64,000 nucleotides of DNA, taken from NCBI GenBank assembly GCA_019188255.1, contig JAETXT010000002.1, positions 5,084,001 through 5,148,000 of the forward strand. Direction: 5' to 3'. Positions within the stretch are counted from its first letter, which is position 1; every line of letters begins with the position of its first letter. The notes under the pieces were generated by a model. The model did no database searches. It was given only the letters and a program-made list of their open reading frames with translations, and was not told the DNA's origin. This DNA is from Verticillium longisporum (lineage: Eukaryota; Ascomycota; Sordariomycetes; Glomerellales; Plectosphaerellaceae). Shown here piece after piece: positions 48,401 to 59,576 of this stretch. The translations under genes and the position numbers were made by a program.

Positions 48401-49639
48401 GGAACACGCTGCCTGGCGGACAACATCAATGACCTCCGCGCACAAGTCTCGGCGAACCAGAAGGGAATCTCTCTGATTGAGGGTCTGATCGATGAGTATG
48501 GCGAAGATACGGTCCAGTTCTACATGGTACACATTCAGAACAACGCTGAGCTATGCGTCCGTAACCTACTCAAGGAGGTCAGCAAGCGGTTCGAGGGTGC
48601 AGCCTTACAAGCCGTCGACTTTATGGACGACGGTAGCCCTATTCAGCTGAAAATCACAATAGACGCTGGCGAGGGCGAAGCCGTCTTTGACTTTGAAGGC
48701 ACAGGCCCAGAGGTCTATGGTAACATCAATGCGCCAGAGGCAGTGAGCTACAGCGCCATTATCTATTGTCTGCGATGCCTGATCTCGGAAGATATACCCC
48801 TGAATCAGGGCTGCCTCAAGCCCATCACGGTGAAGATCCCACCGCACTCCCTGCTTTCGCCCTCGGACAAGGCGGCTGTGGTGGGAGGCAACGTCCTTAC
48901 GAGCCAGCGGGTCACTGATGTCATTTTCAAGGCCTTCCAGGCGTGCGCCGCCAGTCAGGGTGACTGCAACAACTTGACCTTTGGCTTTGGCGGAAACGTC
49001 GGCGGCGAGGACAAGGTCGTCAAGGGCTTCGGCTACTACGAGACCATCGCAGGTGGCAGTGGCGCAGGGTCCACATGGGAGGGCACCAGCGGTGTACACA
49101 CGCACATGACCACCACGCGCATCACTGACTCGGAAGTTTTCGAGAGGCGATATCCGGTGCTGCTGCGGGAGTTCTCGCTTCGTAAAGGCTCCGGCGGCAG
49201 GGGCCAGCACAATGGCGGAGACGGTGTGATCAGGGACATCGAATTCCGCATTCCCGTACAAGTCTCTATTCTCAGTGAGAGAAGGGTGTACCGACCGTAC
49301 GGTCTCGCGGGCGGCGAGGATGGCCAGTCGGGACAGAACATTTGGGTCCGACAGGTCGAGAAAGGAAGCTGGGAGAAGTCGTTGAAGAGGCTGCAAGAGG
49401 GAACTGATGACAACAAAGATAATGAAGAACAGGTGGAGTACGAAGAGAGGAGGTTCAATCTCGGTGCGAAGAATAGCGCGCCGATGAAGCCTGGTGATCG
49501 CATCATCATTAATACCCCTGGAGGTGGTGGATGGGGTGCTCCTGGGAAGGAAAAGGGCCTTCAGAACAAGACTGATCCTCGAGCAGGATGGAGAGGCGGC
49601 AGCCACGCCAACAGAGAAGACCTACAGCTTCAGGCCTAA
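45487..49639 (+). pseudogene. 5-oxoprolinase gene with an apparent one-base deletion near the 5' end
   Basis: 5-Oxoprolinase opens 5-oxo-L-proline to glutamate using ATP, closing the glutathione (gamma-glutamyl) cycle in the cytosol. Coding text runs from 45487 to 47782, a 50-nt intron (GTATGA...CGCAG) spans 47783-47832, and the second part is 47833-49639. The N-terminal hydantoinase-A domain begins with [15 protein letters not shown]. The frame breaks at 45639-45642, where the G run in GAGGGATCC is one base short: upstream text ends DAPLEG, and in the next frame it resumes [16 protein letters not shown], exactly as the family requires. Restoring a base would give about 1367 residues. Later landmarks are intact: FDMGGTSTDVSRYGEG, AGAHPGPACYRKGG, LATFGGAGGQHAVA, and in the hydantoinase-B half [13 protein letters not shown] and GGGGWGAP. 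It could be a homopolymer sequencing error or a recent null allele. Confidence 0.88.
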
Positions 49640-50071
49640 TTTAGGTTACATAGGGGCTTGGATATTGTGAATGCCAGACAATGCGTGGCAATGCAAGACA
49701 ACTCTGACTTCGCTGGGTTTCCTAGGTAGACTGGAATAGGGGGTTCACCGAGGTCTACACCGAAGCCTTCCGGCCGGATAGACCGAAGTTCTCGGTGTAA
49801 ACACCACCCCACCTACCGACGTCACTGGTCTCCGAGAGGTGAGACACCAGCATCTCGACTCATCCACACATGCAGGAGCATATCGGTCAGAAATAATCTC
49901 ATGCAATCAGCAGATTGAATTGGTCTTCTTTCCTGGGATTAGTTAGGAAGAGTTCTCGTGGAAGTCAGTGATCCTGGCCTGACAGCAGCACCCCCCGCGA
50001 CTCGACTTTGTGACATCGTCATCCAACGAGCTCCCGTCGATACCATCAGCCTGCTGCTGCAAACCCTCAAC
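49640..50071. other. Intergenic interval upstream of the deaminase-like gene
   Basis: 432 bp with no gene seen. The frame of the next gene stays open without an ATG back to about 49958, so 50072 is the first usable start. Confidence 0.55.
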
Positions 50072-51893
50072 ATGTCCCTCTCAGACGAAGACTACGCTCA
50101 ACTAGCCCAGGAGATTCCCTCACCAGATGAACCGTTCCTCCGGCAGTTCACCGCCGGCAGCGCCCGCCTCCAGGACCAGGAATCCGCCCTCCGCGCCGAC
50201 ACAGGCTTCCGTAACTCGCTCTCTCCGCTCGCTCGCCGTGCCGCTACCATCGTCACCAAGATCCGCGAGAGAGAAAATGAGACGGTATGGACCGGCCAGC
50301 AAGCTCTGAGAACGCCGTTCGCCTTGGCGAAGCCGTTGCTCGAGACGACAGACCTGTGGCGCATCATACGGCGGTTGCCGAAGGGAGGCGTGTTGAACGC
50401 GAACCTGAGTAACATGGTCGATATCGACTGGCTCTTGGACGTGTTGTTCAAAACTCCGGGAATGCACATCTGGGCCGACGCACCGTTGGATTCTAGCAAG
50501 GCGCTGGAGGGCGCGACCGTGAAGTTTGGCTTTCGCCAAACCGAGACGAGCGAGGCGTCAGTCTGGACGAGCGGCTACGTCCCCGGTACATGGAGGGGTC
50601 TCAAGAAGGCGGCGAACGAGTTCAATGACGGCGGAGAATCTGCGTTCAGAAACTGGCTCAGGACGCAATGTGTCATATCGAAGGAGTCCGTGGAACAACA
50701 CGCCAGCCACGAAGTCATCTGGAAACGCTTAGGGCGGTGCTTCGAGATCACAGAAAGCATCATATCTTACGAGCCCATCTTTCGCGCCTTCCTACGGCAT
50801 CTAATGAGCACTCTTCACGCTGAAAACATCAATTGGATCGAGCTACGGTAAGTTCACATCCTGGGGCTGCTGCTTCTGCTTCTGCTGCGCAGAGTATCTA
50901 TCTGACACCGTCTGCAGCGTCACTCTGGGGCTCGGCTACTGCCGCCAAAGCCGTGAAACGCCCGAGACTGACTATGACCACATGTACCACGTCATCGACG
51001 AAGAGCTCGCTAGATTCAAGTCCGAAGCCTCTCACCCCTCCTTTTGGGGCCTTCGTCTCATCTGGACGTCCAATCGGGCCCTCCCGAGGCGCGCCCTGAT
51101 TCAAGACATGGACAACTGCCTCACGACCAAGCTTACGTACCCGTCCCTCATTGCCGGCTACGACGTCTGCGGCCGCCGCGAGGACGCCGGCCGCTCCCTC
51201 AAGGACCTACTGCCCGAGCTCTTCTGGTTCAAGAAGCAGTGCGCCCAGGAGCGCGTCGAAGTCCCCTTCTTGTTCCACGCTGGCGAGAATTTAGCCGCCG
51301 GCGGGATACTGGCTGACGAGGATCTCTACGACGCTATACTGCTGGGTACCCGCCGTCTCGGCAGCGCCCAGGAACTGCACCGACACCCCCTCCTTGTCGA
51401 CCTCGTCAAGGAGAAGCGTATCGTGATCGAGACCAGTCCCTTCGGCAGCGAACTCCTACGAATCTCCGAATTCGACAGGACGAACCCGCTACCGGCGCTC
51501 ATCGCACGCGGCGTGCCGTGCTCGCTGGGAAGCGACTGTCCTGCTGCGCTGAGGGGCGCCGGTGCGATCGGGCCGTCTCACGACTACTGGAAGGTGCTGC
51601 AGGGCTGGGGCGGCCTCGGGCTCGAGGGCTTGGGCGCACTGGCGGAGAACGGGGTTCGATGGGCGGCGTTCGAGGATGAAGATGCCAAGGCCTGGGGCGC
51701 CGGAGTGCGGGAGGCCAGTCTGGGGCGCGGCATCAAGGCGCAGAGGCTGAAGCAGTGGGCCACGGCGTGGGAGGAGTTCTGCTTGTGGATCGTGACGGAG
51801 TATGGAGAAGAATTGGGAGATGAACCAGGGGATATTCAGGGTCGTAGCTTGGATATCGAGGCCGACCGGGGAAAGGGCAAGGCAGAGCCGTGA
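50072..51893 (+). CDS. Adenosine deaminase/ADGF-CECR1-like protein with a disrupted metal site
   Basis: Two exons, 50072-50847 and 50918-51893, with a 70-nt intron (GTAAGT...TGCAG), give 583 residues. The overall text matches the fungal ADGF/CECR1 group of purine-nucleoside deaminases: ADTGFRNSLSP-type N-terminus, LWRIIRRLPKGGVL, MHIWADAPL, FHAGENLAAGG, and GSDCPA before the SHDYWKVL helix. The active enzymes bind zinc through HxH, a His in HAGE and an Asp in SSDDP, and use the His of an IGHG motif. Here HxH is NAN (Asn109 and Asn111, codons 50396-50398 and 50402-50404), IGHG is LGSA, and SSDDP is GSDCP; only the HAGE His and the first Asp remain. The reading frame is intact and codon use normal, so this looks like a maintained pseudoenzyme rather than decay. 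No signal peptide is evident, unlike secreted animal ADGFs. Confidence 0.88.
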
Positions 51894-52591
51894 GGCCAAA
51901 AGGGCTCGTCGTCCTGCCGAAGTCGGGGGCGACCAACATTGTTGCACTCAAATTATCGAATCAGGGAGGAGGTCAGCACACTGCACTCTCTCAACAGATA
52001 AGCTTGATTTTAAAATACACCTCAGTCTCGCATTCGGGCTCATTGTCCGGGTAGGTAAGGTACTGTGTGCATGACTGCGTATCAACTCAAACTCTTGAGT
52101 TCTCGGCTATGGCTCGTTGAGTACATGTGCCGTTTGGATATGCCAAGATACAACAGGAAATTAGATGGTCGTTGGGGGCTAAACCTAGCAGGCCGTGCTC
52201 GCTGCCCTAGCAAACGATACAGGCAATCTGATCGGCAGGACGGAGCGCGTCACATCAGACGAAATAAGGTGTGGCTCACACCCATGCTTCGCCAGGGCAA
52301 ATCAAATGTTTGTGACGACACCTCCGTCACTGGGCCCAGTGGCAGGCTGCTTCATCGGCGAGGTCCAACACATAGCAGAGAGCAACGTGGGTGGGTGTGA
52401 TACGACTGAGGGTAAATCGGGTCCCCGAGCCGTTTCAATGGTCCGACAAGAGATGATTCAATCTCGCTGTGTTTCTGGGGCGCACGCATCAGGGAATTGC
52501 AGCTCAAGGGGAAGGAAAAGGTATCATTAAGACAAGGCCCCGGACATTCACAATCTCTCTCTCCAATAGCATGGCAATTATCAGACAATCC
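51894..52591. other. Convergent 3' interval
   Basis: Lies between the stops of the deaminase-like (plus) and NmrA-like (minus) genes. No gene is seen in it. Confidence 0.55.
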
Positions 52592-53666
52592 TTAGGTGTC
52601 TGGTGCCCACTGTGTCGTCAGCCACGTACGAAATCCCACGGGCTGGACACTGGGATCAGCACGCGCGATCACGTCGTTTAGATTCGCGTGTCCAAAGTCA
52701 TATCGCCTATCAGCGGTCGCGCGTAGTTGTTGAATATAGTGCCACTGCGTCCAATCCTGGGATGCCGCACACTGGACCTGCTCCTGCTCGAGCCTCGAGT
52801 GTTTGCGGGTGCGAAGGCTGAGTCCGCCTGCGAGGAAAACATTAGCTCAGGCCTATATTGCCAGAATCAATAGGGTCGTCGCACCTCCGAGAACGTAGCT
52901 GCAGGCCGCAAAAATATCACGAGTTGACAAGCGATCGCCTCGCACCTTGAATTCTCTGGGCCACGATGCCAAACCAAGCTCAATGGCTGCGGCAGCGAAA
53001 CGAGCCAAGTCGTCCATGCTGGTCAGACACACTTGGACTGGCCGGCCAGAGGAACTTGTCTCAACAATGTCTGCTGTCCCCGCTCCGACATCGACGAGGT
53101 AATCGCCCTGGTTTGCTAGGTTGCTCGATGCGCCCATGCCATACGCTCCAAGACCTCCAGGGCCGAACCGCTCATAGAAAACTCCGCACGAGAACACTGT
53201 CCACTGGAAGTTCCGAGACTTCGCCCCGGCATACGTTCGGAGAAGGTCCAGAGCTTCTGAAGATCCATAGTCCAAAGGGTCATCTGTCGTTGGTCTATGA
53301 GCGAGTCCACCTTCGAATTCTGCCGGAACGAAATGACGAACGCCGGCTCGTCGTGCGGCGTGGATGAGGTTGATTTGTGCGGGGCCGCGAAAAGTGCTAA
53401 TGACGAGATCTACGCCCTGGAGAGCGAACTGGATAGCAGTTGCGTCGTCATAATCAACCACGGCAACTTGGCAATCGAAGTCGACCTCAAAGTCTGGTCG
53501 CGCCTATGCTATGGTTAGCGTCTGCATTTCATAAGACATGTAGGAGCACGCCCGGGAGGGACTTTACACTTCTCGACAGTATGAGAACCGGGTTGCCTGT
53601 TTGTGAAATGTGAAGAGTGAGCAGGCTGGACAACCAGCCGGCCCCGGCAATGGCAATACGCATCAT
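52592..53666 (-). CDS. NmrA-like/isoflavone-reductase-family NAD(P)-binding protein
   Basis: Three exons: 53568-53666, 52885-53503 and 52592-52827, with introns of 64 nt (GTAAAG...CATAG) and 57 nt (GTGCGA...CGCAG). They give 317 residues, the normal size. The N-terminal Rossmann strand is MMRIAIAGAGWLSSLL, with a glycine-rich loop slightly off the usual GGTGxxG. Then come DLVISTFRGPAQ, HFVPAEFEGG (the family's FxPSEFG-like block) and WTVFSCGVFYERFGPGG. The last exon supplies RYDFGHANLNDVI and PVGFRTWL, the standard C-terminal helix of this family, confirming the second intron. Members are atypical short-chain reductases or redox-sensing proteins; the substrate cannot be predicted. The second ATG, three bases in, is an equally possible start. 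Confidence 0.88.
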
Positions 53667-55492
53667 GGCTTCAGAGTAAGAACGAGAGTTTCAGTCTTGC
53701 AAGCTGGAAAGTTTACGCTTTGCTTGGAATCAGTTCGATTTGATGTGTGTTCTCGTTCTTTCGTGCCACGCCCGACTCTTTGAGACGATTGTTGCTAGCT
53801 AGGGTCCGAACCGGGCTTCTCTTGAGGGGTCGTGTTCACACCATTACAAAGATGACTGATCAAGAGGCAATCGAGTACATCAGCAGTGGTTGCGACACAG
53901 TTTGTTGGAGCAGCCGGGACTGAAATAATCACAGGCAACGTGCTCACTGGTCGCCTGGCGATTCTCAAAAGCATGGTGGGTGTGTGGGCAGCCATGACCG
54001 TCATGATGAAGCAAGGTTTGTAGAGCCCTCAGTGCCACCTTCAATGAAACACTGAGCCAATAGGCATGTGCCCGGTGCCTGCTCACTTCGACACAATGCC
54101 GCCTTCGGGATCGTCGCCGCGGCGAAAGCCCGCAGCCTGGAGCCACTCTGCTGACTTGCATGAGGGTGTCGACCAGGTAGGGGCCCAAGGGATCGGGCAA
54201 CTGTGAGTGGCACGATTCGCTGTCCAACTCTTTTCAGACACCATGCCTTGCCTCAGTGGCGTGTGCCTGAGATGATACAGACAGCAGACTTTCCGGCACT
54301 TGGTCCCAAGCTTTTGGGCTGATGCCGATGCAACGGTCGCTCTACAGAAGACCTGACTCGAGGACAACCAGGCGTCCAATCCTTCACATACCTAGCCCGA
54401 GAGGCATCGACGAGCCAGGCTCGCTGATGGTGCTGCTGCGGGAAGGAAGCCGCTAGGGCGCCGACCCCAGGGCCACGGGTCAGGTTCTGGCCAGCCCCAA
54501 ATGACATCGTCACTGCGGCATGAAATAAACTGCCGCGCTTCCTCGATAGGAAGGCGATTCAAAGTTCGACTAAGGACGCCAAAGCCTGCCACATTTCAGC
54601 GCTCTTTCACTGAGTTCTCGGCCTCGCCGATGGTCCGCGTGGCATGCCAGATATCGCGGGGAACGTTCGTTGGCAGGTTGAAATCAACCGGAAGCGCTGG
54701 GGATGACTCCAGATTATCCGAATTCGGCCTCGGTGAGCCTATTGACGATGCGTCCCTAAAGCACTCAGTGATGTGCCATCAAGTGATTGGTGCCCACTCT
54801 CGGAAATCCTGGTCGCACGACTTCACACACGTTCCGTCGCGTTGCTGCAGGGTTGGAGCGCTAGAAAAGTGCGATATCCAAGGTTCGCGGTCCAAGGCAA
54901 TGACGCTCTTGCCCAAAGAAGAACACAATGCCGATGTCTGAACTCAAGCTCCGGGGCCCGCCTTTATGGACATCAACAGCTCGGCGTTGATACTTGTCCG
55001 AGCTGTGAACCCATTCAGTCGAAACGATACACACTTAGCCGAGGTACCAATTTACTGTCAGAGGCGATCATGACAGAAGCACTTGGCGGAGACACCCCTC
55101 ATCCCGCCCCAGCAGAGCGGGTGAAGGATTGAGCTCAACAGAGATAGTATTTTATGTATGGTTCGAAGTCGGGCGATCGTGGGGGCCAAAACAGCCAGGA
55201 TTTAGCGCAGCCTTATGAGGCGGGGTGTTCGTTCCAGCGCTCTCGCCCGGCTTACCGAACACACCGGGCCTTGGAGGGGCCATGCTCTCGGCCAATCGGC
55301 AATACGGCAAAACCATGAAGCCCTGATTGGTGGAGTCCGCCCCCCTGTCGAACTTTTTGGGCATTTTCCCAATCCCACACGAATTTTTGTCCCGCGATCC
55401 CGCATTCAAGAAGTCTTGATCATCCCACGACACTCGACACATACGCAGGATTCCTACCTCTTTGCGTACTCATCCCCCTCAAATCCATCACA
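53667..55492. other. 1.8-kb interval with no identified gene
   Basis: Several frames of 60-146 codons overlap on both strands, but none shows a recognisable domain. The minus-strand text around 54000-54500 is weakly protein-like in alternating frames and could be a decayed multi-exon gene. The last 200 bp should carry the eL22 promoter. Confidence 0.4.
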
Positions 55493-56029
55493 ATGGCTCC
55501 TCAAGCAGTATGTACATGAACCACCGCTTTGCTGTTGGCCCAGTCTCTCTCCCGAGACCACGGCGTGAAACAGTAGGCTAAGATCATGTTTTCCGTAGGC
55601 GACCAAGAAGGGCACCAAGGGCCCCAAGTCCACCAAGAAGTTCATCATTGATGCTTCTCAGCCCGCCAACGACAAGATCTTCGATGTCGCTGCCTTCGAG
55701 AAGTTCCTCCAGGACCGCATCAAGGTTGAGGGCCGTGTCAACAACCTCGGAGACAACATCACCATCTCTTCCTCTGCCGACGGCAAGGTCGAGATTGTCT
55801 CCCACAACGACCTCTCTGGCCGCTACCTCAAGTACCTGTACGTATTTACAGAGGAACGATTTGCGTTGCTTAACAAGCGCGCTAACAAACTGCTTTGCAC
55901 AGGACCAAGAAGTTCCTCAAGAAGCAGCAGCTTCGTGACTGGCTCCGCGTCGTTGCCACCTCCAAGGGTGTCTACACGCTCAAGTTCTACAACGTCGTCA
56001 ACGACGAGGCTGAGGACGATGACGAGTAA
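55493..56029 (+). CDS. rpl22: 60S ribosomal protein eL22
   Basis: Three exons: 55493-55507 (only 15 nt, MAPQA), 55599-55837 and 55903-56029, with introns of 91 and 65 nt. They give 126 residues, standard for eL22. The sequence shows the basic start [14 protein letters not shown], the conserved [30 protein letters not shown], the [23 protein letters not shown] core that contacts 28S rRNA, and the acidic tail [10 protein letters not shown] tiny first exon followed by an intron just after the start is common in fungal ribosomal-protein genes and often aids expression. Confidence 0.96.
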
Positions 56030-56338
56030 ATGTTCACGACGACATGCGCTTCATAATTCTTCGGACAAAAGTCAGGGAAAAAAGAGTGCCTGGATGGGCG
56101 AGCATGAGGTGTGGCAGGATACCTTAAAAACCAAATCAAAAGCCAGCACCCTCGCGTGCGCTTGACCTGCCAATACTTTTGACCAAACAATTCTTTTTTG
56201 ATCTTTAAATGACATGTGTGTTTGAGGGGTATCCTTTTCTGCGTCACACTGCCTGCTGTGTGTAAAAACAGCGAACCCCTATCATATCGCCTGATGGTAC
56301 AATTCTATGTGCCAGACTCGTTTCCAACAGTCTTAGAA
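56030..56338. other. Convergent 3' interval between eL22 and carrier genes
   Basis: 309 bp between convergent stops, with T- and A-rich 3' untranslated sequence. Nothing else is seen. Confidence 0.55.
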
Positions 56339-57334
56339 TCATGGCAACGATCGCATAACACCCTCGAACGCGACGAGCGCCATTGCATTCGCCGGGAAGG
56401 CTCTCAAGAAGCAGGGCAAGAAACCGCGCCAAAACCCTCGCCATCCGGATTCCTTCCACACTGTGGTTGCAGCATCTCGCCAGCGCGGAAACCGCCTCAC
56501 GCCGTCACCCAGTCCACCCCCCAGCGGATCTGTCATGATCCTCTGCTTCACGACGTCCGACGGATAGCTCGTCAGCCAGAATACTTGCGCGCTCAACCCA
56601 CCCGCCCAGAAGTTGACGGCTGGTGCACTCAGCGATGTTTTCTCCCGCAAAAGTCTCGATAAAACATCGTAGCTGCCCCACCAGCAGAAGAAGAAGCCGC
56701 GGAATAGCAGTGTCGAACCAAGACCGTGATAGATGCCCTTGATGCCGTGAATGTTCCAAATCTTCCGAATGCAGTCAATAGGTCCACTGTACAGCCGGCC
56801 AGCCTTGTCGGCGGCATACTGAATCTGCAGGCGCGCCTTGACGTGCTCGACAGGCGCAGCGATGAAGCTGACGGTCGCGCCGGCCATAATCCCGGCCATC
56901 CCGTGGCCATACCAAGGCAGCGTGCTCTTGCCAGAGCTGAGGGGCGCGCCTGGGTGGAAATCGGAGACGTGGAAGACATTCTCAGAAAGCAGGCGCCGGT
57001 AGACGGTCAAGGAACCCAGCATGACCGAGTCCATGAACATCCAGCCGACAAGCGGCGGCGAGGCGCCCTTGTAGAGGGCGAGAACTCCTTCATTTCGGAT
57101 GGTTTGAGCGACGCATTGTAGAGGCCCCGCGAAGCGGCTGGCGTCTGTTGTTTGAAGCCGGACTTTGACAGTGTCAAAGGGATGACCGACTATAAAACTC
57201 ATTAATCAATAGGCTATCATTGCAGGACCGAAATACTGACCCGTCAGCTTTGCAACGCCTGAGAAGACACCAGCCACAAAGCCTTTGTAGTTCTTGAAGG
57301 CGGGGCCCTTCTCATTATTGACCTCGATGGTCAT
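56339..57334 (-). CDS. Mitochondrial carrier family (SLC25) transporter, YMC1/carnitine-carrier-like
   Basis: Two exons, 57241-57334 and 56339-57189, with a 51-nt intron (GTCAGT...TATAG), give 314 residues, the usual carrier length. Three tandem repeats each bear a PxD/ExxK signature: HPFDTVKVRLQ (about residue 35), APVEHVKARLQ (about 140) and YPSDVVKQRI (about 240). The first exon supplies FVAGVFSGVAKL, helix 1 of repeat one; the intron lies directly before HPFD. Six membrane helices are expected in the inner membrane. The middle-repeat PVEHVK resembles the YMC1/carnitine-ornithine branch, so a basic amino acid or acyl-carnitine substrate is possible but unproven. Confidence 0.9.
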
Positions 57335-57854
57335 CGTGACAATTCCGCGATCCTCGAATGAGAGCGATGCGTACCGGGGTCAATGACGTTACCACTCGTA
57401 CAAGCTGATACGGTAACACACCATGCCTTGTCGAAACTTCGGTTTCGGAATAAGCCTTCTTTGCAGGAAACAACTAACAAGAAAAGGATCGTGAATTATG
57501 ACAGAGCGTAAAGTGAAATGAATTACAGATGTCCATGGGTTGAAAGTCCACCGAGATCGGCTACTATAGTGGATAGAGTGGTGCAATATCGCCAATTACC
57601 GGTTACATGCATACGGTTAAGTGCCCTGCTGGGTCCTTCCGCGTTCATGACGGATGAATACATGGGTGACGTGCAACAACAGTCCAATGTACTCTTGAGA
57701 TGGAATCAAGATACTGATCATCCTCTATTGCAGTAAGAAATTCAAGTGAGCTGGGTCTGTTGTACTGAACAGACCCAATTGTGGCACCTCTTTGCCCCTA
57801 AGGATATAGCTCCTCATCATCTTCCGCTACCCACCTCAAACACAAACGGCCCTC
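57335..57854. other. Intergenic interval between carrier and IMP3 genes
   Basis: 520 bp between the carrier start and the IMP3 stop, both on the minus strand. No gene is seen; it should contain the carrier promoter and IMP3 3' region. Confidence 0.5.
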
Positions 57855-58526
57855 TTATAGCAGCTCAAAATCATCCAGCTTGTCCCTGTACTTCATGATG
57901 TTCCTCCTAATCTTGCTGCCTGCGGTCCATGTGACCAGATCCTCCATGTTTCTCGTCACGAAGAAAGCCGGGTCTGTGATTGTCTCGGTGCCGACTCTAA
58001 CGTGGCCCTGTTCGATAAGCTGCGAATGTTAACATGAATTCTTTTTCTTTTCAAAGCGGTGGCCGAGTTGGAAACTCACCTTTGTGGCAGCTTGGACTGT
58101 GGGAGCCATGTGTAGCCTCGTCATCACGACGGGGATGCGCCGCCTGGCGAGGGCGGAGACTGTTGCGCCGTTCTCCACGGCGGAGAGCTTGCTCGTTGTG
58201 GAGAGAATACCCATGTCGTACAGCTTGTCGAGGAGAAGTTTTTCGTGCTTCTGACGGACCGCGCTTTCGGGAGGCAGAAGTGACAGACGGTGTGCAAGCT
58301 GGCGGATGGACTACAACAACTCTTAGCATGTGTGTTTTAAGGAGGTCAACCAGAGCAAGGAACAACTAACTCCACATATCCTGTTGTACTTGTGGTAGTC
58401 CTCAGGTTTCTGGATCATGTACCGCCTTCGAATGTTCGCATCGCGATGGTCGTTATCCTGCTTGTATGTGATGAAGTCGACCTTGCGAAGAAGCTTCGAT
58501 TCGTGATGCTTGAGGGCGCGACCCAT
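57855..58526 (-). CDS. imp3: U3 snoRNP protein IMP3 (S4-domain, small-subunit processome)
   Basis: IMP3 helps U3 snoRNA pair with pre-18S rRNA in the nucleolar processome. Three exons: 58371-58526, 58080-58310 and 57855-58019, with two 60-nt introns (GTTAGT...TGTAG and GTGAGT...CGCAG). They give 183 residues, the typical eukaryotic length. The text reads [27 protein letters not shown] joined to [14 protein letters not shown], and [14 protein letters not shown]. The S4 RNA-binding domain follows ([14 protein letters not shown] with [10 protein letters not shown]), and then the IMP3-specific [10 protein letters not shown]. All splice joins restore conserved text. It is divergent from bS18m. Confidence 0.95.
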
Positions 58527-58842
58527 TTTCGCGGCTGTTTGACCTCTCGGTCAGTCACTCGAATATTTGATATGTCGATTCCGGCTACAGAGAAGCTGCG
58601 TTCTTCGTATGCGTTCGGGTTTCGCGGCGGTATCGTTCGTGAGACTGGGTGTGGTAGTCGCTGCGGCTGCAAGTGGGATGCAGAAAAATCCTTATCACCA
58701 TCTTCAACCGCCGTTATCAGAACATAATAAGTGGACCCCTTGGACTAATGTGGGCCCCAAAAATACAACGCCAGGAGAGCTTGAACCATCGCGGCTTGGC
58801 TTCAGACGGCCATCTTCAATTGCACCATCCACGACCGCAACA
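58527..58842. promoter_or_regulatory. Shared 316-bp divergent promoter of IMP3 and bS18m
   Basis: The start codons of a cytosolic ribosome-biogenesis gene and a mitochondrial ribosomal protein gene face away from each other here. No particular transcription-factor site can be supported by eye. Confidence 0.5.
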
Positions 58843-59576
58843 ATGCCTCCCAGACTGTCCTTCTTGCCTGCGGTCACCGCACCTTCCGCCTTCCTCCGTC
58901 GTCTGGCACGACCTCTCTCCACAACACTCGCCCTCAGCCGTACGTGACGAGGACCATTCCGGGATACCCCGTGTTCTAACCCCCTTCTACAGAATCCAAA
59001 CCCAACTCCGCCTCCGACATTCTCACCCTCGACGAGCGACCTGCTCCCGGAAACAATGCTGAACGCGTTCAGAACCTCGTTCGCGGCGGCAAGTTCGCCC
59101 AGAGCGAGGCACAGCTAGCTCGCAAGCGTTTCGAGCTGCAGCAGCTGCGCGAGCGCAAGACGAGCGACGACTATATGAAACAGATGCCGCGAAAGTGGCG
59201 TACCGGCGATGTCTACGCGCCGCACGATATGAACCCTCACCAACTGGCTAGATGGAAGAAGAGGACGGCTCCTAAGCACGATGTGACGGATTTGCTGTCG
59301 CTGAACCCGTTGGACATGTACAAGGTTTGTCCCTTCAGCTCCATTGGCAGCAGAAAGAGGCGCGAGGCTGACAATGACTAGAACTTCTCCATGATTTCGG
59401 AGTACATGACCTCTTTTGGTCAGATCAAGAACTCAAGGGACACTGGTTTGCGTCCACGAAACCAGAGGAGGATGGCTAAGGCAATCCGCAGAGTCATCGG
59501 TATGGGCATTCACCCTAGTGTCCACTTCCACCCCGAGATCATCATGAAGCGATTGCAGGGCGGACAGAAGTGGTAG
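58843..59576 (+). CDS. rsm18: Mitochondrial small-subunit ribosomal protein bS18m
   Basis: Three exons: 58843-58939, 58993-59324 and 59382-59576, with introns of 53 nt (GTACGT...TACAG) and 57 nt (GTTTGT...ACTAG). They give 207 residues. The N-terminus (MPPRLSFLPAVTAPSAFLRRLARPL) is an arginine-rich amphipathic mitochondrial targeting sequence. The C-terminal S18 domain begins near residue 100 with WRTGDVYAPHDM, then DLLSLNPLDMYK joined to NFSMISEYMTSFGQI, and RNQRRMAKAIRRVIGMGIHPSV, matching bacterial S18 with a mitochondrial extension. Its last 67 bp are overlapped antisense by the 3' exon predicted for the neighbouring PPR gene. Confidence 0.92.
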
